DNA of 58,204 nt from assembly GCF_000282535.1 (NCBI RefSeq), contig NZ_AKJC01000104.1, positions 1 through 58,204 of the forward strand. Direction: 5' to 3'. Shown here piece after piece: positions 38,723 through 48,107 of the stretch; position 1 is the stretch's first letter, and every line of letters starts with the position of its first letter. Position numbers and translations under genes: made by a program. The stretch is from Pseudomonas sp. GM84. Lineage in GTDB: Bacteria > Pseudomonadota > Gammaproteobacteria > Pseudomonadales > Pseudomonadaceae. The notes below the pieces were generated by a model. That model did not search any database and was not told the origin of the DNA. It saw nothing but the letters and a program-made list of their open reading frames with translations.

Positions 38723-40057
38723 TCAGATCCACTTACCTCGCTGATGCAATTTCCAGCCAACCCCCCCCAACGTCACCGCCCGCAACGCCATGAATCCGAG
38801 AAACGCCAACCACAACCCATGGTTGCCAAACCCCCTCATGGCCCACGCCAGCGGCAGTGCAATCAGCACCGACAGCAGCATCGCATTGCGCATTTCCCGC
38901 GCCCGCGTCGCACCGATGAACAGCCCGTCGAGCAAGTAACTCCACACCGCGATCAACGGCAATACCGCCAGATAAGGCAGGTAGGGGTAGGCCGCCGCCC
39001 GCACGCTGGCGATATCGGTCTGCAGGTCGATGAACAGATGCCCCCCCACCAGGAACACCCCGGCAAACCCCAGGCTGGTGATCAACGACCAGCCGCACGC
39101 CACCACCAGCGAGCGGCGCAGGGTCTCGCCATCACGCGCACCAATGGCATGTCCGCACAGGGCTTCCACGGCATGTGCCAGGCCATCGAGGGCATAGGCG
39201 GTGAGCAACAGGCCGTTGAGCAGCAGCGCGTTGGCCGCCACCGTGGCCTCGCCCAGGCGTGCGCCCTGCACGGTAATCAGCAGGAACACCAGTTGCAGGG
39301 CCAGGCTGCGCAGGAAGATATCGCGGTTGACCGCCAGCAATGGCCGCCAGGCTTGCCAGCGCTTGAGCGCGGCCCAGGCGATCTGCCCGGGGTAGGCGCG
39401 CAGGGCGGGGCGGGTCAGGGCCAGGCCGAGCAGGGCGGCACTCCATTCGGCAATCACCGAGGCCCGCGCCGAGCCCAGCACGCCCCAGTCCAGACCCAGG
39501 ACGAACCACAGGTTCAGCGCGATGTTCAGCAGGTTGGTGGTCAGCAGGATGGCCAGCGGCGCTCGCGCATTCTGGGTGCCGAGGAACCAGCCCACCAGCG
39601 CGTAGCTGGCCAGCGCCGCCGGCAGGCCGAGCAGGCGGGTATGGAAGAAGGCTTCGGTGGATTGCTGCAACTCGGCACTCGGTTGCATGGCATGCAGCGC
39701 CAGCTGGCTGAAGGGCAGGGCGAGCAGGCCGATGAGCAGGGCCAGGCCCAGTGCCAGCAGCAGGCCTTGCACCAATACCTGGCGCAGCGCGGCGCCATCG
39801 GCACGCCCTGCCGCCTGGGCGGCGAAGCCGGTGGAGCCCATGCGCAGAAAGCCCATCAGGCCGACCATGAAGGTGAACAACGTGCCGCCCACGGCCACCG
39901 CGCCGAGCTGGTGGGCGTGGGGCAGGTGGCCGATGACCGTGCTGTCGACCAGCGTCACCAACGGCACCGAGATGTTGGACAGGATCATCGGCGCGGCCAG
40001 GGCCCAGACTTTGCGGTGGGTGAGGCGATGGCGCCAGTCGCTGGCAATTCGAGACAT
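38723..40057 (-). CDS. MATE-family efflux transporter (DinF-like)
   Basis: 444 aa with about 12 hydrophobic helices. The N-terminal motif VWALAAPMILSNISVPLVTL then DSTVIGHLP is the DinF-branch MATE signature, and SASFAAQAAGR-like STGFAAQAAGRADG is also present. It probably exports cationic or oxidised compounds using an ion gradient. The start MSRIASDW at 40057 is chosen; the same frame runs open for about 5 kb upstream only as the antisense of the next gene. The 115-bp gap 38608-38722 to the toxin gene is A/T-rich. Confidence 0.9.
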   Translation of the reverse strand: MSRIASDWRHRLTHRKVWALAAPMILSNISVPLVTLVDSTVIGHLPHAHQLGAVAVGGTLFTFMVGLMGFLRMGSTGFAAQAAGRADGAALRQVLVQGLLLALGLALLIGLLALPFSQLALHAMQPSAELQQSTEAFFHTRLLGLPAALASYALVGWFLGTQNARAPLAILLTTNLLNIALNLWFVLGLDWGVLGSARASVIAEWSAALLGLALTRPALRAYPGQIAWAALKRWQAWRPLLAVNRDIFLRSLALQLVFLLITVQGARLGEATVAANALLLNGLLLTAYALDGLAHAVEALCGHAIGARDGETLRRSLVVACGWSLITSLGFAGVFLVGGHLFIDLQTDIASVRAAAYPYLPYLAVLPLIAVWSYLLDGLFIGATRAREMRNAMLLSVLIALPLAWAMRGFGNHGLWLAFLGFMALRAVTLGGVGWKLHQRGKWI

Positions 40058-40087
40058 GTGAGTTCCTGGGAAAAGCAGGGCCGCTGC

Positions 40088-40172
40088 GCGCCCCAATCGC
40101 CGGCAAGCCGGCTCCCACAGGTGCTCCGCTGAGCGTGAAGTGTGGGAGCCGGCTTGCCGGCGATTGGGGCGC
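40088..40172. repeat. REP palindrome pair (GCCGGCAAGCCGGC type), 32-nt arms
   Basis: Perfect 32-nt arms at 40088-40119 and 40141-40172, lying between the divergent MATE and alpha-2-macroglobulin genes. Unusually for a REP pair it occupies a divergent promoter region rather than gene 3' ends. Confidence 0.9.
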
Positions 40173-40279
40173 AGAGCGCCCCCTTTCGGGTTCCGATTGG
40201 CCGCATTGTACCGGCCTGCCATCGGCCGTTGCGCTATAGTTGCTGCCCTCAAGCACCGCTGCCAAAGAGTTCCCACTCC

Positions 40280-43200
40280 ATGTTCAACAAAGGATTGTTG
40301 CTGGCCTGCGCGCTGGCCTTGCTCAGCGCCTGTGATTCCTCGACACCCGACAAGCCCGCCCCTGCCACACAAACGCAGGCGAGCGCGCCGGCCGAGGCCC
40401 CGGCTGCCCGTCATGAAGATCCTGCCGTGCTCGCCAAGCGCTTTGAGGGCCGTGAACTGAGCGTGCTGGATGCCTCGGAAGTGCAGTTCGACGGCGCCAG
40501 CACCCTGTCGGTCAGTTTCTCCGTGCCGCTGGACGCCAGGCAGGACTTCGCCAGCAAAGTGCACCTGGTCGACACCGTGAAGGGCAAGGTCGACGGCGCC
40601 TGGGAACTCTCCGATAACCAGATGGAACTGCGCCTGCGCCATCTGGAGCCACAGCGCAAACTGGTGCTGACGGTCGACAAAGGCCTGCTGGCGGTCAATG
40701 GCCAGCAGCTCGCCAGCGAGTCGGTGACACGCCTGGAAACCCGCGACATGCAGCCCACGGTAGGCTTCGCCAGCCGTGGCTCGCTGCTGCCCACACGCCT
40801 GGCCGAAGGCCTGCCGGTAATCGCCCTGAACGTCGACAAGGTCGATGTCGAGTTCTTCCGGGTCAAGCCAGACAGCCTGTCGGCGTTCCTGGTCAGCTGG
40901 GGCCGCAACAGCAGCCTCTACTACTACCAGTCCAAGGAAACCCTGGACATGGCCGAGCTGGTCTACAGCGGCCGCTTCGACCTCAACCCGACGCGCAACA
41001 CCCGTGAAACCGTGCTGCTGCCCATCGCCGGGATCAAGCCGCTGCAGGAACCAGGCGTGTACCTGGCGGTGATGCGCGCGTCCGGCACCTACGATTATTC
41101 GCAGCCCGCGACCCTGTTCACCCTCAGCGACATCGGCGTGTCCGCCCACCGCTACCGCGACCGCCTCGACGTCTTCGCCCAAGCCCTGGAGGGCGGCAAG
41201 GCACTCAATGGCGTCAACCTCGAACTGCACGACGACAAGGGCAAGCTCCTGGCCCAGGCCAGCACCGACGGCGCGGGCCATGCCCAGCTGCCGATCACTG
41301 CCAAGGCCGATACCCTGATCGCCACCCAGGGCGTGCACACCACGCTGCTGCGTCTGAATACCGCGGCCTTGGACCTGGCCGAGTTCGACATCACCGGCCC
41401 CCAGGCCAACCCGTTGCAGTTCTTCATTTTCGGCCCCCGCGACCTGTATCGCCCCGGTGAGACCGTGCTGCTCAACGGCCTGCTGCGCGACCAGGACGGC
41501 AAGCCGGTCAAGGCCCAGCCGGTCAGCGTGGAAGTGCGTCGCCCCGACGAGCAGGTCAGCCGCAAGTTCGTCTGGGAGGCCGATGGCAATGGCCTGTACC
41601 AGTACCCGCTGCAACTGGCGACGGAGGCCCCGACCGGTCGCTGGCAGCTGTTGCTCGACCTGGGCGGCGGGCGCAAGCAGGTGTACGAGTTCCTCGTCGA
41701 AGACTTCCTGCCCGAGCGCCTGGCGCTGGAGCTCAAGGGCAGCAGCACGCCGCTCGCCCCCGAAGACGCCGCGAACATCCAGGTCACCGGCCGTTACCTC
41801 TATGGCGCCCCGGCCGCAGGCAATCGCCTGAGTGGCCAGGCCTACCTGCGGCCCCTGCGCGAGGCGGTGCCGGCGCTGCCGGGCTATCAGTTCGGTTCGG
41901 TCACCGAGACCGACCTCAACCAGGACCTGGAGCTGGATGAAGTCACCCTCGATCAGACCGGCAAGGCCGTGGTCGCTATCGAAAGCCACTGGGCCGAGGC
42001 CCGCTCGCCGCTGCAATTGACCGTGCAGGCCAGCCTGCAGGAGTCTGGCGGGCGCCCCATCACTCGACGTCTGGAACAACCGATCTGGCCCGCCGAGCGC
42101 CTGCCCGGTTTGCGTGGCCTGTTCGAGGGCGAGGAAACCGACAGCGACGGGCCGGTGCAATTCGAATTCCTGGTGGCCGACCGTGACGGCCACAAGCTCG
42201 CCGCCGACGGCCTCAAGGTGCGCCTGATTCGCGAGCGCCGCGACTACTACTGGAACTACTCGCAGAGCGACGGCTGGAGCTACGCCTACAACGAGAAATT
42301 CCTCACCCAGGAAGAACAGACCCTCAGCATCGAGGCCGGTGCTACCGCCAAACTCAGCTTCCAGGTGGAATGGGGGCCGTACCGGGTAGAAGTGGAAGAC
42401 CCACAGACCGGCCTGGTCTCCAGCGAACGCTTCTGGGCCGGCTACCGTGCCCAGGACAACGCCGCAGGTGGCGCGGTGCGGCCAGACCAGGTGAAGCTGG
42501 CGCTGGACCAACCGGCCTACGCCGACGGCGCCACCGCCAAAGTGACCGTGACCCCGCCAGCGGCCGGCAGCGGTTACCTGATGGTCGAATCGAGCGAAGG
42601 CCCGCTGTGGTGGCAGGAAATCGAGGTGCCCGCCGAAGGCAAGACCTTCGAGGTGCAGCTGGACAAACAATGGGCCCGCCACGACCTGTACCTCAGCGCC
42701 CTGGTGATTCGCCCTGGCGAGCGCAAGGCCAACGCCACGCCAAAACGTGCCGTCGGCGTCCTCCACCTGCCCCTGGCCCGCGCCGAGCGCAAGCTGGCGC
42801 TGAGCCTGCAGGCACCGGAGAAGATGCGGCCCAAGCAACCGCTGACGGTCAGTTTCAAGGCCGTCAACGCCGATGGCAGCGTGCCCAGGCAGGTGCATGT
42901 GCTGCTGTCTGCGGTGGATGTGGGCATCCTCAACATCACCGACTTCAAGACGCCCGACCCCTTCGCCAGCCTGTTCGGCCGCAAGGCCTATGGCGCCGAC
43001 CAGCTGGACATCTACGGCCAGCTCATCGAAGCCGGCCAGGGCCGCCTGGCCAGCCTGGCGTTCGGTGGCGACGCGGCGATGGCCAAGGGCGGCAAACGGC
43101 CGAACACCACGGTGACCATCGTTGCCCAGCAGAGCCTGCCGGTGACCCTGGACGACAAGGGCGAAGGCCAGGCGACGGTCGATATCCCGGACTTCAACGG

Positions 43201-45181
43201 TGAACTGCGGCTGATGGCCCAGGCCTGGACCGAGGAGCATTTCGGCATGGCCGAAGGCAAGACCGTGGTGGCCGCGCCGCTGATCGCCGAGCTTTCGGCA
43301 CCGCGCTTCCTCGCCGGTGGCGACCAGACCCGCCTGGCACTGGACCTGGCCAACCTGTCCGGCCGGGCCCAGCAACTGAACGTGGCCATCAGCACCGAAG
43401 GCCCGTTGAGCCTGGCGGCGAGTGCCCAGCAAAGCGTGACCCTGGCCGAGGGCCAGCGCACCACGCTGATGATTCCGGTGCAGGCCCAGGGTGGCCTGGG
43501 GCAGGGCAAGGTGCAGGTGCGGGTCGATGGCCTGCAGTTGCCGGGTGAGCCGGCCAGGGCCTTCACCCGCGAATGGACCCTGGGCATCCGCCCGGCCTAC
43601 CCCGCGATGCTCAAGCACTACCGGGTAGCGCTCAAGGAGCAGCCCTGGACGCTGCCAGAAGGTGACCTGGCCGCCTTCGAGCCGGCTGGCCTGGAGGCCA
43701 GCCTGGCCCTGTCGAGCCGCCCGCCATTGAACCTGGCCGAGCAGATCCGCGCCCTCGAAGCCTACCCCTATGGCTGCCTCGAACAGACCGCCAGCGGCCT
43801 TTACCCGTCCCTCTACGCCGATGCCGAAAGCCTCGCACGCCTGGGCATCAAGGGCGAGCCGGCGGCGGTGCGCAAGCGCAAGATCGAGATGGGCATCGAG
43901 CACCTGCTGGGCATGCAGCGCTACAACGGCAGCTTTGGCCTGTGGAGTGCCGACAGCGAAGAAGAGTACTGGCTGACCGCCTATGTCACCGACTTCCTTC
44001 TGCGCGCTCGCGACCAGGGCTATGGCGTGCCGGCCGAGGCGCTGAAGAAGGCCAACGAGCGCCTGCTGCGCTACCTGCAGGAGCGCAACCTGATCGAGGT
44101 GGACTACAGCGAGAACGCCGAGCACACCCGTTTTGCCGTGCAGGCCTATGCCGCCCTGGTGCTGGCGCGCAACCAGCAGGCGCCGCTGGGTGCCCTGCGC
44201 AGCCTGTTCGATCGGCGTGCCGATGCCCGCTCCGGCCTGCCGCTGGTGCAACTGGCCGTGGCGCTGGACAAGATGGGCGACAAGCCGCGTTCGCAACAAG
44301 CCTTGCAGGCGGGCCTTGGCATCAGCCGCAGCAAGGGCTGGATGGCCGACTACGGCAGCAACCTGCGTGACCAGGCGCTGATCCTGGCGCTGCTGCAGGA
44401 AAGCAATCTGGCCAGCGACCAGGTCGACCAGCGCCTGTTCGCCCTGTCCGATGAGTTGGCAGCCAACCGCTGGCTGTCGACACAGGAACGCAACGCCCTG
44501 TACCTGGCCGGCCGTGGCCTGCTTGGCAAGCCGGAAGGCCAGTGGAAGGCGCGCCTGGACAGTGCCGGCGAGGTCCGCGAGTTCAGCAATGACGACGCTG
44601 GCATGAAGCTCGAAGGCCCGCTGCTGGCCTCGCCTTTGAGCCTGCAGAACGAGGGCAGCGCCACGCTCTATCAGCAGCTCACCCTCTCTGGCTACCCGCG
44701 CCAGGCGCCTGTCGCCGGTGGCAATGGCCTGGAAATTCGCCGCGAGTACCTGGGCATGAATGGCCAGCCACTGGACCTGCAGAACCTGCGCAGCGGCGAC
44801 CTGGTGCTGGTGCACCTGGCACTCAAGGCCCAGGATCGAGTGCCTGACGCACTGGTGGTCGACTTGCTGCCGGCAGGGCTGGAGCTGGAGAACCAGAACC
44901 TGGCGCAGAGCGCCGCCAGCCTGGACAACGCCAGCAGCGCGGTGAAGCAATGGCGGGAATCGATGCAGAACGCCAGCGTGGTGCATCAGGAGTTTCGCGA
45001 TGACCGCTATGTGGCGGCGCTCAAGCTCGACGGCTACGGCACCACCCACCTGCTGTACCTGGCGCGTGCGGTAACGCCGGGCACCTACCGTGTGCCGCCA
45101 CCGCAAGTGGAGTCGATGTACCGGCCGAACCTGCAGGCGGTGGGGGATGGGCAGGGGGAGATGACGGTGAAGGCGCGATGA
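40280..45181 (+). CDS. yfhM: Bacterial alpha-2-macroglobulin lipoprotein (YfhM-like)
   Basis: 1633 aa. Lipoprotein signal with lipobox LLSAC (Cys about 18), repeated MG domains, a bait-like region, and the thioester motif CLEQ at C1166 within YPYGCLEQTASGLYPSLYAD, followed by the alpha-helical TED domain (about 1130-1420). Bacterial A2Ms trap proteases in the periplasm; the thioester type is commonly paired with PBP1C, whose gene lies just downstream. Full length for the type I family. Confidence 0.95.
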   Translation: MFNKGLLLACALALLSACDSSTPDKPAPATQTQASAPAEAPAARHEDPAVLAKRFEGRELSVLDASEVQFDGASTLSVSFSVPLDARQDFASKVHLVDTVKGKVDGAWELSDNQMELRLRHLEPQRKLVLTVDKGLLAVNGQQLASESVTRLETRDMQPTVGFASRGSLLPTRLAEGLPVIALNVDKVDVEFFRVKPDSLSAFLVSWGRNSSLYYYQSKETLDMAELVYSGRFDLNPTRNTRETVLLPIAGIKPLQEPGVYLAVMRASGTYDYSQPATLFTLSDIGVSAHRYRDRLDVFAQALEGGKALNGVNLELHDDKGKLLAQASTDGAGHAQLPITAKADTLIATQGVHTTLLRLNTAALDLAEFDITGPQANPLQFFIFGPRDLYRPGETVLLNGLLRDQDGKPVKAQPVSVEVRRPDEQVSRKFVWEADGNGLYQYPLQLATEAPTGRWQLLLDLGGGRKQVYEFLVEDFLPERLALELKGSSTPLAPEDAANIQVTGRYLYGAPAAGNRLSGQAYLRPLREAVPALPGYQFGSVTETDLNQDLELDEVTLDQTGKAVVAIESHWAEARSPLQLTVQASLQESGGRPITRRLEQPIWPAERLPGLRGLFEGEETDSDGPVQFEFLVADRDGHKLAADGLKVRLIRERRDYYWNYSQSDGWSYAYNEKFLTQEEQTLSIEAGATAKLSFQVEWGPYRVEVEDPQTGLVSSERFWAGYRAQDNAAGGAVRPDQVKLALDQPAYADGATAKVTVTPPAAGSGYLMVESSEGPLWWQEIEVPAEGKTFEVQLDKQWARHDLYLSALVIRPGERKANATPKRAVGVLHLPLARAERKLALSLQAPEKMRPKQPLTVSFKAVNADGSVPRQVHVLLSAVDVGILNITDFKTPDPFASLFGRKAYGADQLDIYGQLIEAGQGRLASLAFGGDAAMAKGGKRPNTTVTIVAQQSLPVTLDDKGEGQATVDIPDFNGELRLMAQAWTEEHFGMAEGKTVVAAPLIAELSAPRFLAGGDQTRLALDLANLSGRAQQLNVAISTEGPLSLAASAQQSVTLAEGQRTTLMIPVQAQGGLGQGKVQVRVDGLQLPGEPARAFTREWTLGIRPAYPAMLKHYRVALKEQPWTLPEGDLAAFEPAGLEASLALSSRPPLNLAEQIRALEAYPYGCLEQTASGLYPSLYADAESLARLGIKGEPAAVRKRKIEMGIEHLLGMQRYNGSFGLWSADSEEEYWLTAYVTDFLLRARDQGYGVPAEALKKANERLLRYLQERNLIEVDYSENAEHTRFAVQAYAALVLARNQQAPLGALRSLFDRRADARSGLPLVQLAVALDKMGDKPRSQQALQAGLGISRSKGWMADYGSNLRDQALILALLQESNLASDQVDQRLFALSDELAANRWLSTQERNALYLAGRGLLGKPEGQWKARLDSAGEVREFSNDDAGMKLEGPLLASPLSLQNEGSATLYQQLTLSGYPRQAPVAGGNGLEIRREYLGMNGQPLDLQNLRSGDLVLVHLALKAQDRVPDALVVDLLPAGLELENQNLAQSAASLDNASSAVKQWRESMQNASVVHQEFRDDRYVAALKLDGYGTTHLLYLARAVTPGTYRVPPPQVESMYRPNLQAVGDGQGEMTVKAR

Positions 45182-45202
45182 GGTTGTAGGGTTTTCACTG
45201 GC

Positions 45203-45287
45203 CCCATCGCCGGCAAGCCGGCTCCCACAGAAATCGCACACCTTCCTGTGGGAGCCGGCTTGCCGGCGATGGGCTGCAAAGCAGCCC
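45203..45287. repeat. REP palindrome pair (GCCGGCAAGCCGGC type) plus small hairpin
   Basis: Perfect 28-nt arms at 45203-45230 and 45246-45273, followed by GGGCTGC-AAA-GCAGCCC (45271-45287). It separates the convergent yfhM and small membrane protein genes. Confidence 0.9.
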
Positions 45288-45292
45288 AAGCC

Positions 45293-45586
45293 TCAATGGA
45301 TCACCCAGCTCATCACCCACAAACCCAGCACCAGCCAGATGATCCCGAGGATGATCGAGGCACGCATGAACGCACGGATCGCCGAATACAGCAGCATCAG
45401 GCCGACGATCAGGGCGAGGATGCTGATCAGCGAGGTATCCATGCCCAACGTGCGTGCCAGCCCATCGATGAAGTTGCCCCCGGCATTGGCCAGCAGGTTG
45501 AACAGCCCGCTCAAGGCATCGACGATGAAGCGGATCAATGAACCCAATGCCTGGCCAAGCCACTCGAAAAAACCTTCTACATGCAT
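45293..45586 (-). CDS. Small membrane protein between yfhM and pbpC
   Basis: 97 aa with two hydrophobic segments near the C-terminus (SLISILALIVGLMLLYSAI, about 50-70, and IILGIIWLVLGLWVMSWVI) and an amphipathic N-terminal half (WLGQALGSLIRFIVDALSGL). The start MHVEGFF is chosen over an upstream extension that overlaps pbpC. It is not recognised by family name. It is divergent from pbpC, so the two share a roughly 75-bp promoter region. Confidence 0.7.
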   Translation of the reverse strand: MHVEGFFEWLGQALGSLIRFIVDALSGLFNLLANAGGNFIDGLARTLGMDTSLISILALIVGLMLLYSAIRAFMRASIILGIIWLVLGLWVMSWVIH

Positions 45587-45662
45587 AGTTGCTTCCTGAT
45601 GAACGATTCGGCGAGTTGCCGTTCCCAAGCCTTTGGCCATCACCTGGCCAGGTCGGTTCCCG

Positions 45663-48017
45663 ATGCCTAGCTTAGCCCGACCGCGCACGCGCGCGGGCAG
45701 GATCCTGCGCACCCTTGCCATCACGCTCATGCTGCTGTGCGGCCTGCTGTGGCTGGCTGACCGCCTGTGGCCACTGCCCATGCCGGCAGACGACCTGGCG
45801 CGGGTGGTGCTGGCCGAGGACGGCACGCCGTTGTGGCGCTTCGCCGATGCCGAGGGGGTGTGGCGTTACCCGGTCAGCCCCGACGAGGTTTCGCCGTTCT
45901 ACCTGCAGGCGCTGCTTACCTACGAGGACCGCTGGTTCTACCATCATCCGGGGGTCAACCCGCTGGCGCTGGCGCGGGCGGCGTGGCTGAACCTGCGCGG
46001 TGGGCGCGTGGTGTCGGGCGGCAGCACGCTGTCGATGCAGGTGGCACGCCTGCTCGACCCGCATGACCGGACCCTGGCCGGCAAGTTGCGGCAGCTGTGG
46101 CGCACGGCGCAGCTGGAGTGGCACCTGTCCAAGCGCGAGATCCTCCAGCTCTACCTCAACCGTGCCCCGTTCGGCGGCACCTTGCAGGGCGTGGCCGCCG
46201 CCAGCTGGGCATATCTGGGCAAGTCGCCCAAGCACCTGACCGCCGCCGAGGCGGCGCTGCTGGCCGTGCTGCCCCAGGCACCGAGCCGTTTGCGCCCGGA
46301 CCGTCACCCCGCGCGCGCCCAGCGCGCCCGCGACAAGGTGCTGCAGCGCCTGGCCGAGTATCAGGTATGGCCCGCCCAGCAGATCAGCGAAGCCACCGAG
46401 GAGCCGCTGTTGCTGGCGCCCCGTCAGGAACCGGCGCTGGCGCCACTGCTGGCGCGGCGCCTGAACACCCCCGACAGCCCACCGCTGATCCGCACCACCC
46501 TGGATGCCGCCTTGCAGCGGCGTCTGGAAGACCTGCTGCTGGGCTGGCGTGCGCGGCTGCCGGAACGTACCTCGGCGGCGATCCTGGTGGTGGATGCGCA
46601 GACCATGGCGACGCGGGCCTACCTGGGCTCGATCGACCTCGCCGATGAGCGACGCTTCGGCCATGTCGACATGGTTCGCTCGCTGCGCTCACCGGGTTCG
46701 ACCCTCAAGCCGTTTCTCTACGGCATGGCCCTGGACGACGGCCTGATCCATTCCGAGTCGCTGCTGCAGGACGTGCCGCGGCGCTATGGCGACTACCGCC
46801 CCGGCAACTTCTCGATGGGCTTCAGTGGCCCGGTGTCGGCCAGCTCGGCGCTGGCCCTCTCGCTCAACCTGCCGGCGGTGCAATTGCTCGAAGCCTACGG
46901 GCCCAAGCGCTTTGCCGCGCAGTTGCGCATGGCCGGCATGCCGTTGGCACTGCCGCCATTGGCCGAGCCCAACCTGGCGCTGATCCTCGGTGGCGCCGGT
47001 AGCCGCCTGGAGGAATTGGTCGGCGGCTATGCCGCGCTGGCCCGGGCCGGCAACAGTGCCCAGGTGCGCTTGCAGCCCCAGGACCCGCTGCTGGAGCGGC
47101 GCTTGATGTCGCCGGGTGCGGCGTGGATCATCCGGCGCATCCTCAGCGGCCAGGCGTGGCCGGACCGCGACCCGCATGCCGAGCTGGTGCAACGTCCGCA
47201 GCTGGCCTGGAAGACTGGCACCAGCTACGGCTTTCGCGATGCCTGGTCGATCGGCGTCGGCCCGCGCTACCTGATCGGCGTCTGGATCGGCCGGCCCGAT
47301 GGCACGCCGGTGCCCGGGCAGTTCGGCCTGGGCTCGGCAGCACCCCTGATGCTGCAGGTGCATGACTTGCTGAGCAACCGCGACAGCCAGCGCGGGTTGA
47401 GCGTCCCGGTCGAGCGCGTGCCCGACAGCGTTGGCGTGGCGGCGATCTGCTGGCCGCTGGGGCAGCCCATGGCGCGCCAGGACCCCAACTGCCGGCGGCA
47501 GCGCTTCGCCTGGACGCTCGACGGGACTACGCCACCGACCCTGCAGGCCGCCGACCAGCCGCTCGGCCTGGGCTTGCGCGAGCGGGTCTGGGTCAATGCC
47601 CAGGGGCTGCGGGTGGATGGCAGCTGCTCAGGGGCCAAGCTGCGCGACATCGCCCTCTGGCCGGCGCCTCTGGAGCCCTGGTTGCCGCGTGCCGAGCAGC
47701 GTGCGACGCGGCTGCCGGCGGTGGACCGCAACTGCCCGCCGCAGGTCCCGGCCAGCGCGCCACCGTTGTCGATCGTCGGCGTACGTCCCGGTGACAACCT
47801 GCGCCGCCCGGCAAGCAGCACCGAGCCGCTGCAACTGCAGGTGTCGGCCCTGGGCGGCGGCGGTCGGCGCTGGTGGTTCCTCAACGGCCAGCCGCTGGGC
47901 GAAACCGAAGGCCAGGGCAGCTTGCTGGTGCGCTTCCAGCAGCTCGGGCAGCATGAGCTGAGTGCGCTGGACGAAAGCGGTGCAACGGCGCGGGTGGCCT
48001 TCCAGGTGGGTGAGTAG
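45663..48017 (+). CDS. pbpC: Penicillin-binding protein 1C
   Basis: 784-aa bifunctional peptidoglycan synthase. Signal-anchor near residue 20-38, glycosyltransferase domain with catalytic E88 (YEDRWFYHHPGVNP) and GGSTLSMQVARLL, transpeptidase domain with S346 in GSTLKP and K517 in KTGTS, then a C-terminal BiPBP_C domain (about 690-784). ATG 45663 is chosen; a TTG-initiated extension of 10 residues is possible. Pairing with yfhM is conserved in proteobacteria. Confidence 0.95.
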   Translation: MPSLARPRTRAGRILRTLAITLMLLCGLLWLADRLWPLPMPADDLARVVLAEDGTPLWRFADAEGVWRYPVSPDEVSPFYLQALLTYEDRWFYHHPGVNPLALARAAWLNLRGGRVVSGGSTLSMQVARLLDPHDRTLAGKLRQLWRTAQLEWHLSKREILQLYLNRAPFGGTLQGVAAASWAYLGKSPKHLTAAEAALLAVLPQAPSRLRPDRHPARAQRARDKVLQRLAEYQVWPAQQISEATEEPLLLAPRQEPALAPLLARRLNTPDSPPLIRTTLDAALQRRLEDLLLGWRARLPERTSAAILVVDAQTMATRAYLGSIDLADERRFGHVDMVRSLRSPGSTLKPFLYGMALDDGLIHSESLLQDVPRRYGDYRPGNFSMGFSGPVSASSALALSLNLPAVQLLEAYGPKRFAAQLRMAGMPLALPPLAEPNLALILGGAGSRLEELVGGYAALARAGNSAQVRLQPQDPLLERRLMSPGAAWIIRRILSGQAWPDRDPHAELVQRPQLAWKTGTSYGFRDAWSIGVGPRYLIGVWIGRPDGTPVPGQFGLGSAAPLMLQVHDLLSNRDSQRGLSVPVERVPDSVGVAAICWPLGQPMARQDPNCRRQRFAWTLDGTTPPTLQAADQPLGLGLRERVWVNAQGLRVDGSCSGAKLRDIALWPAPLEPWLPRAEQRATRLPAVDRNCPPQVPASAPPLSIVGVRPGDNLRRPASSTEPLQLQVSALGGGGRRWWFLNGQPLGETEGQGSLLVRFQQLGQHELSALDESGATARVAFQVGE

Positions 48018-48107
48018 CGTTCGACGTTTGCCGAGGCAGCACCTACGCTTGCTGGTGATGGGTGTGACCGGCGACGCCCCGGTACCCAAGGGATTCTGGA
48101 GCACCCT

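Noticed and set aside
38723..45289. A 2188-codon open frame on the minus strand covering the MATE gene and all of the opposite alpha-2-macroglobulin gene
   Set aside because: Only the last 444 codons resemble a protein family (MATE). The rest is antisense of yfhM, open because of high GC third positions.
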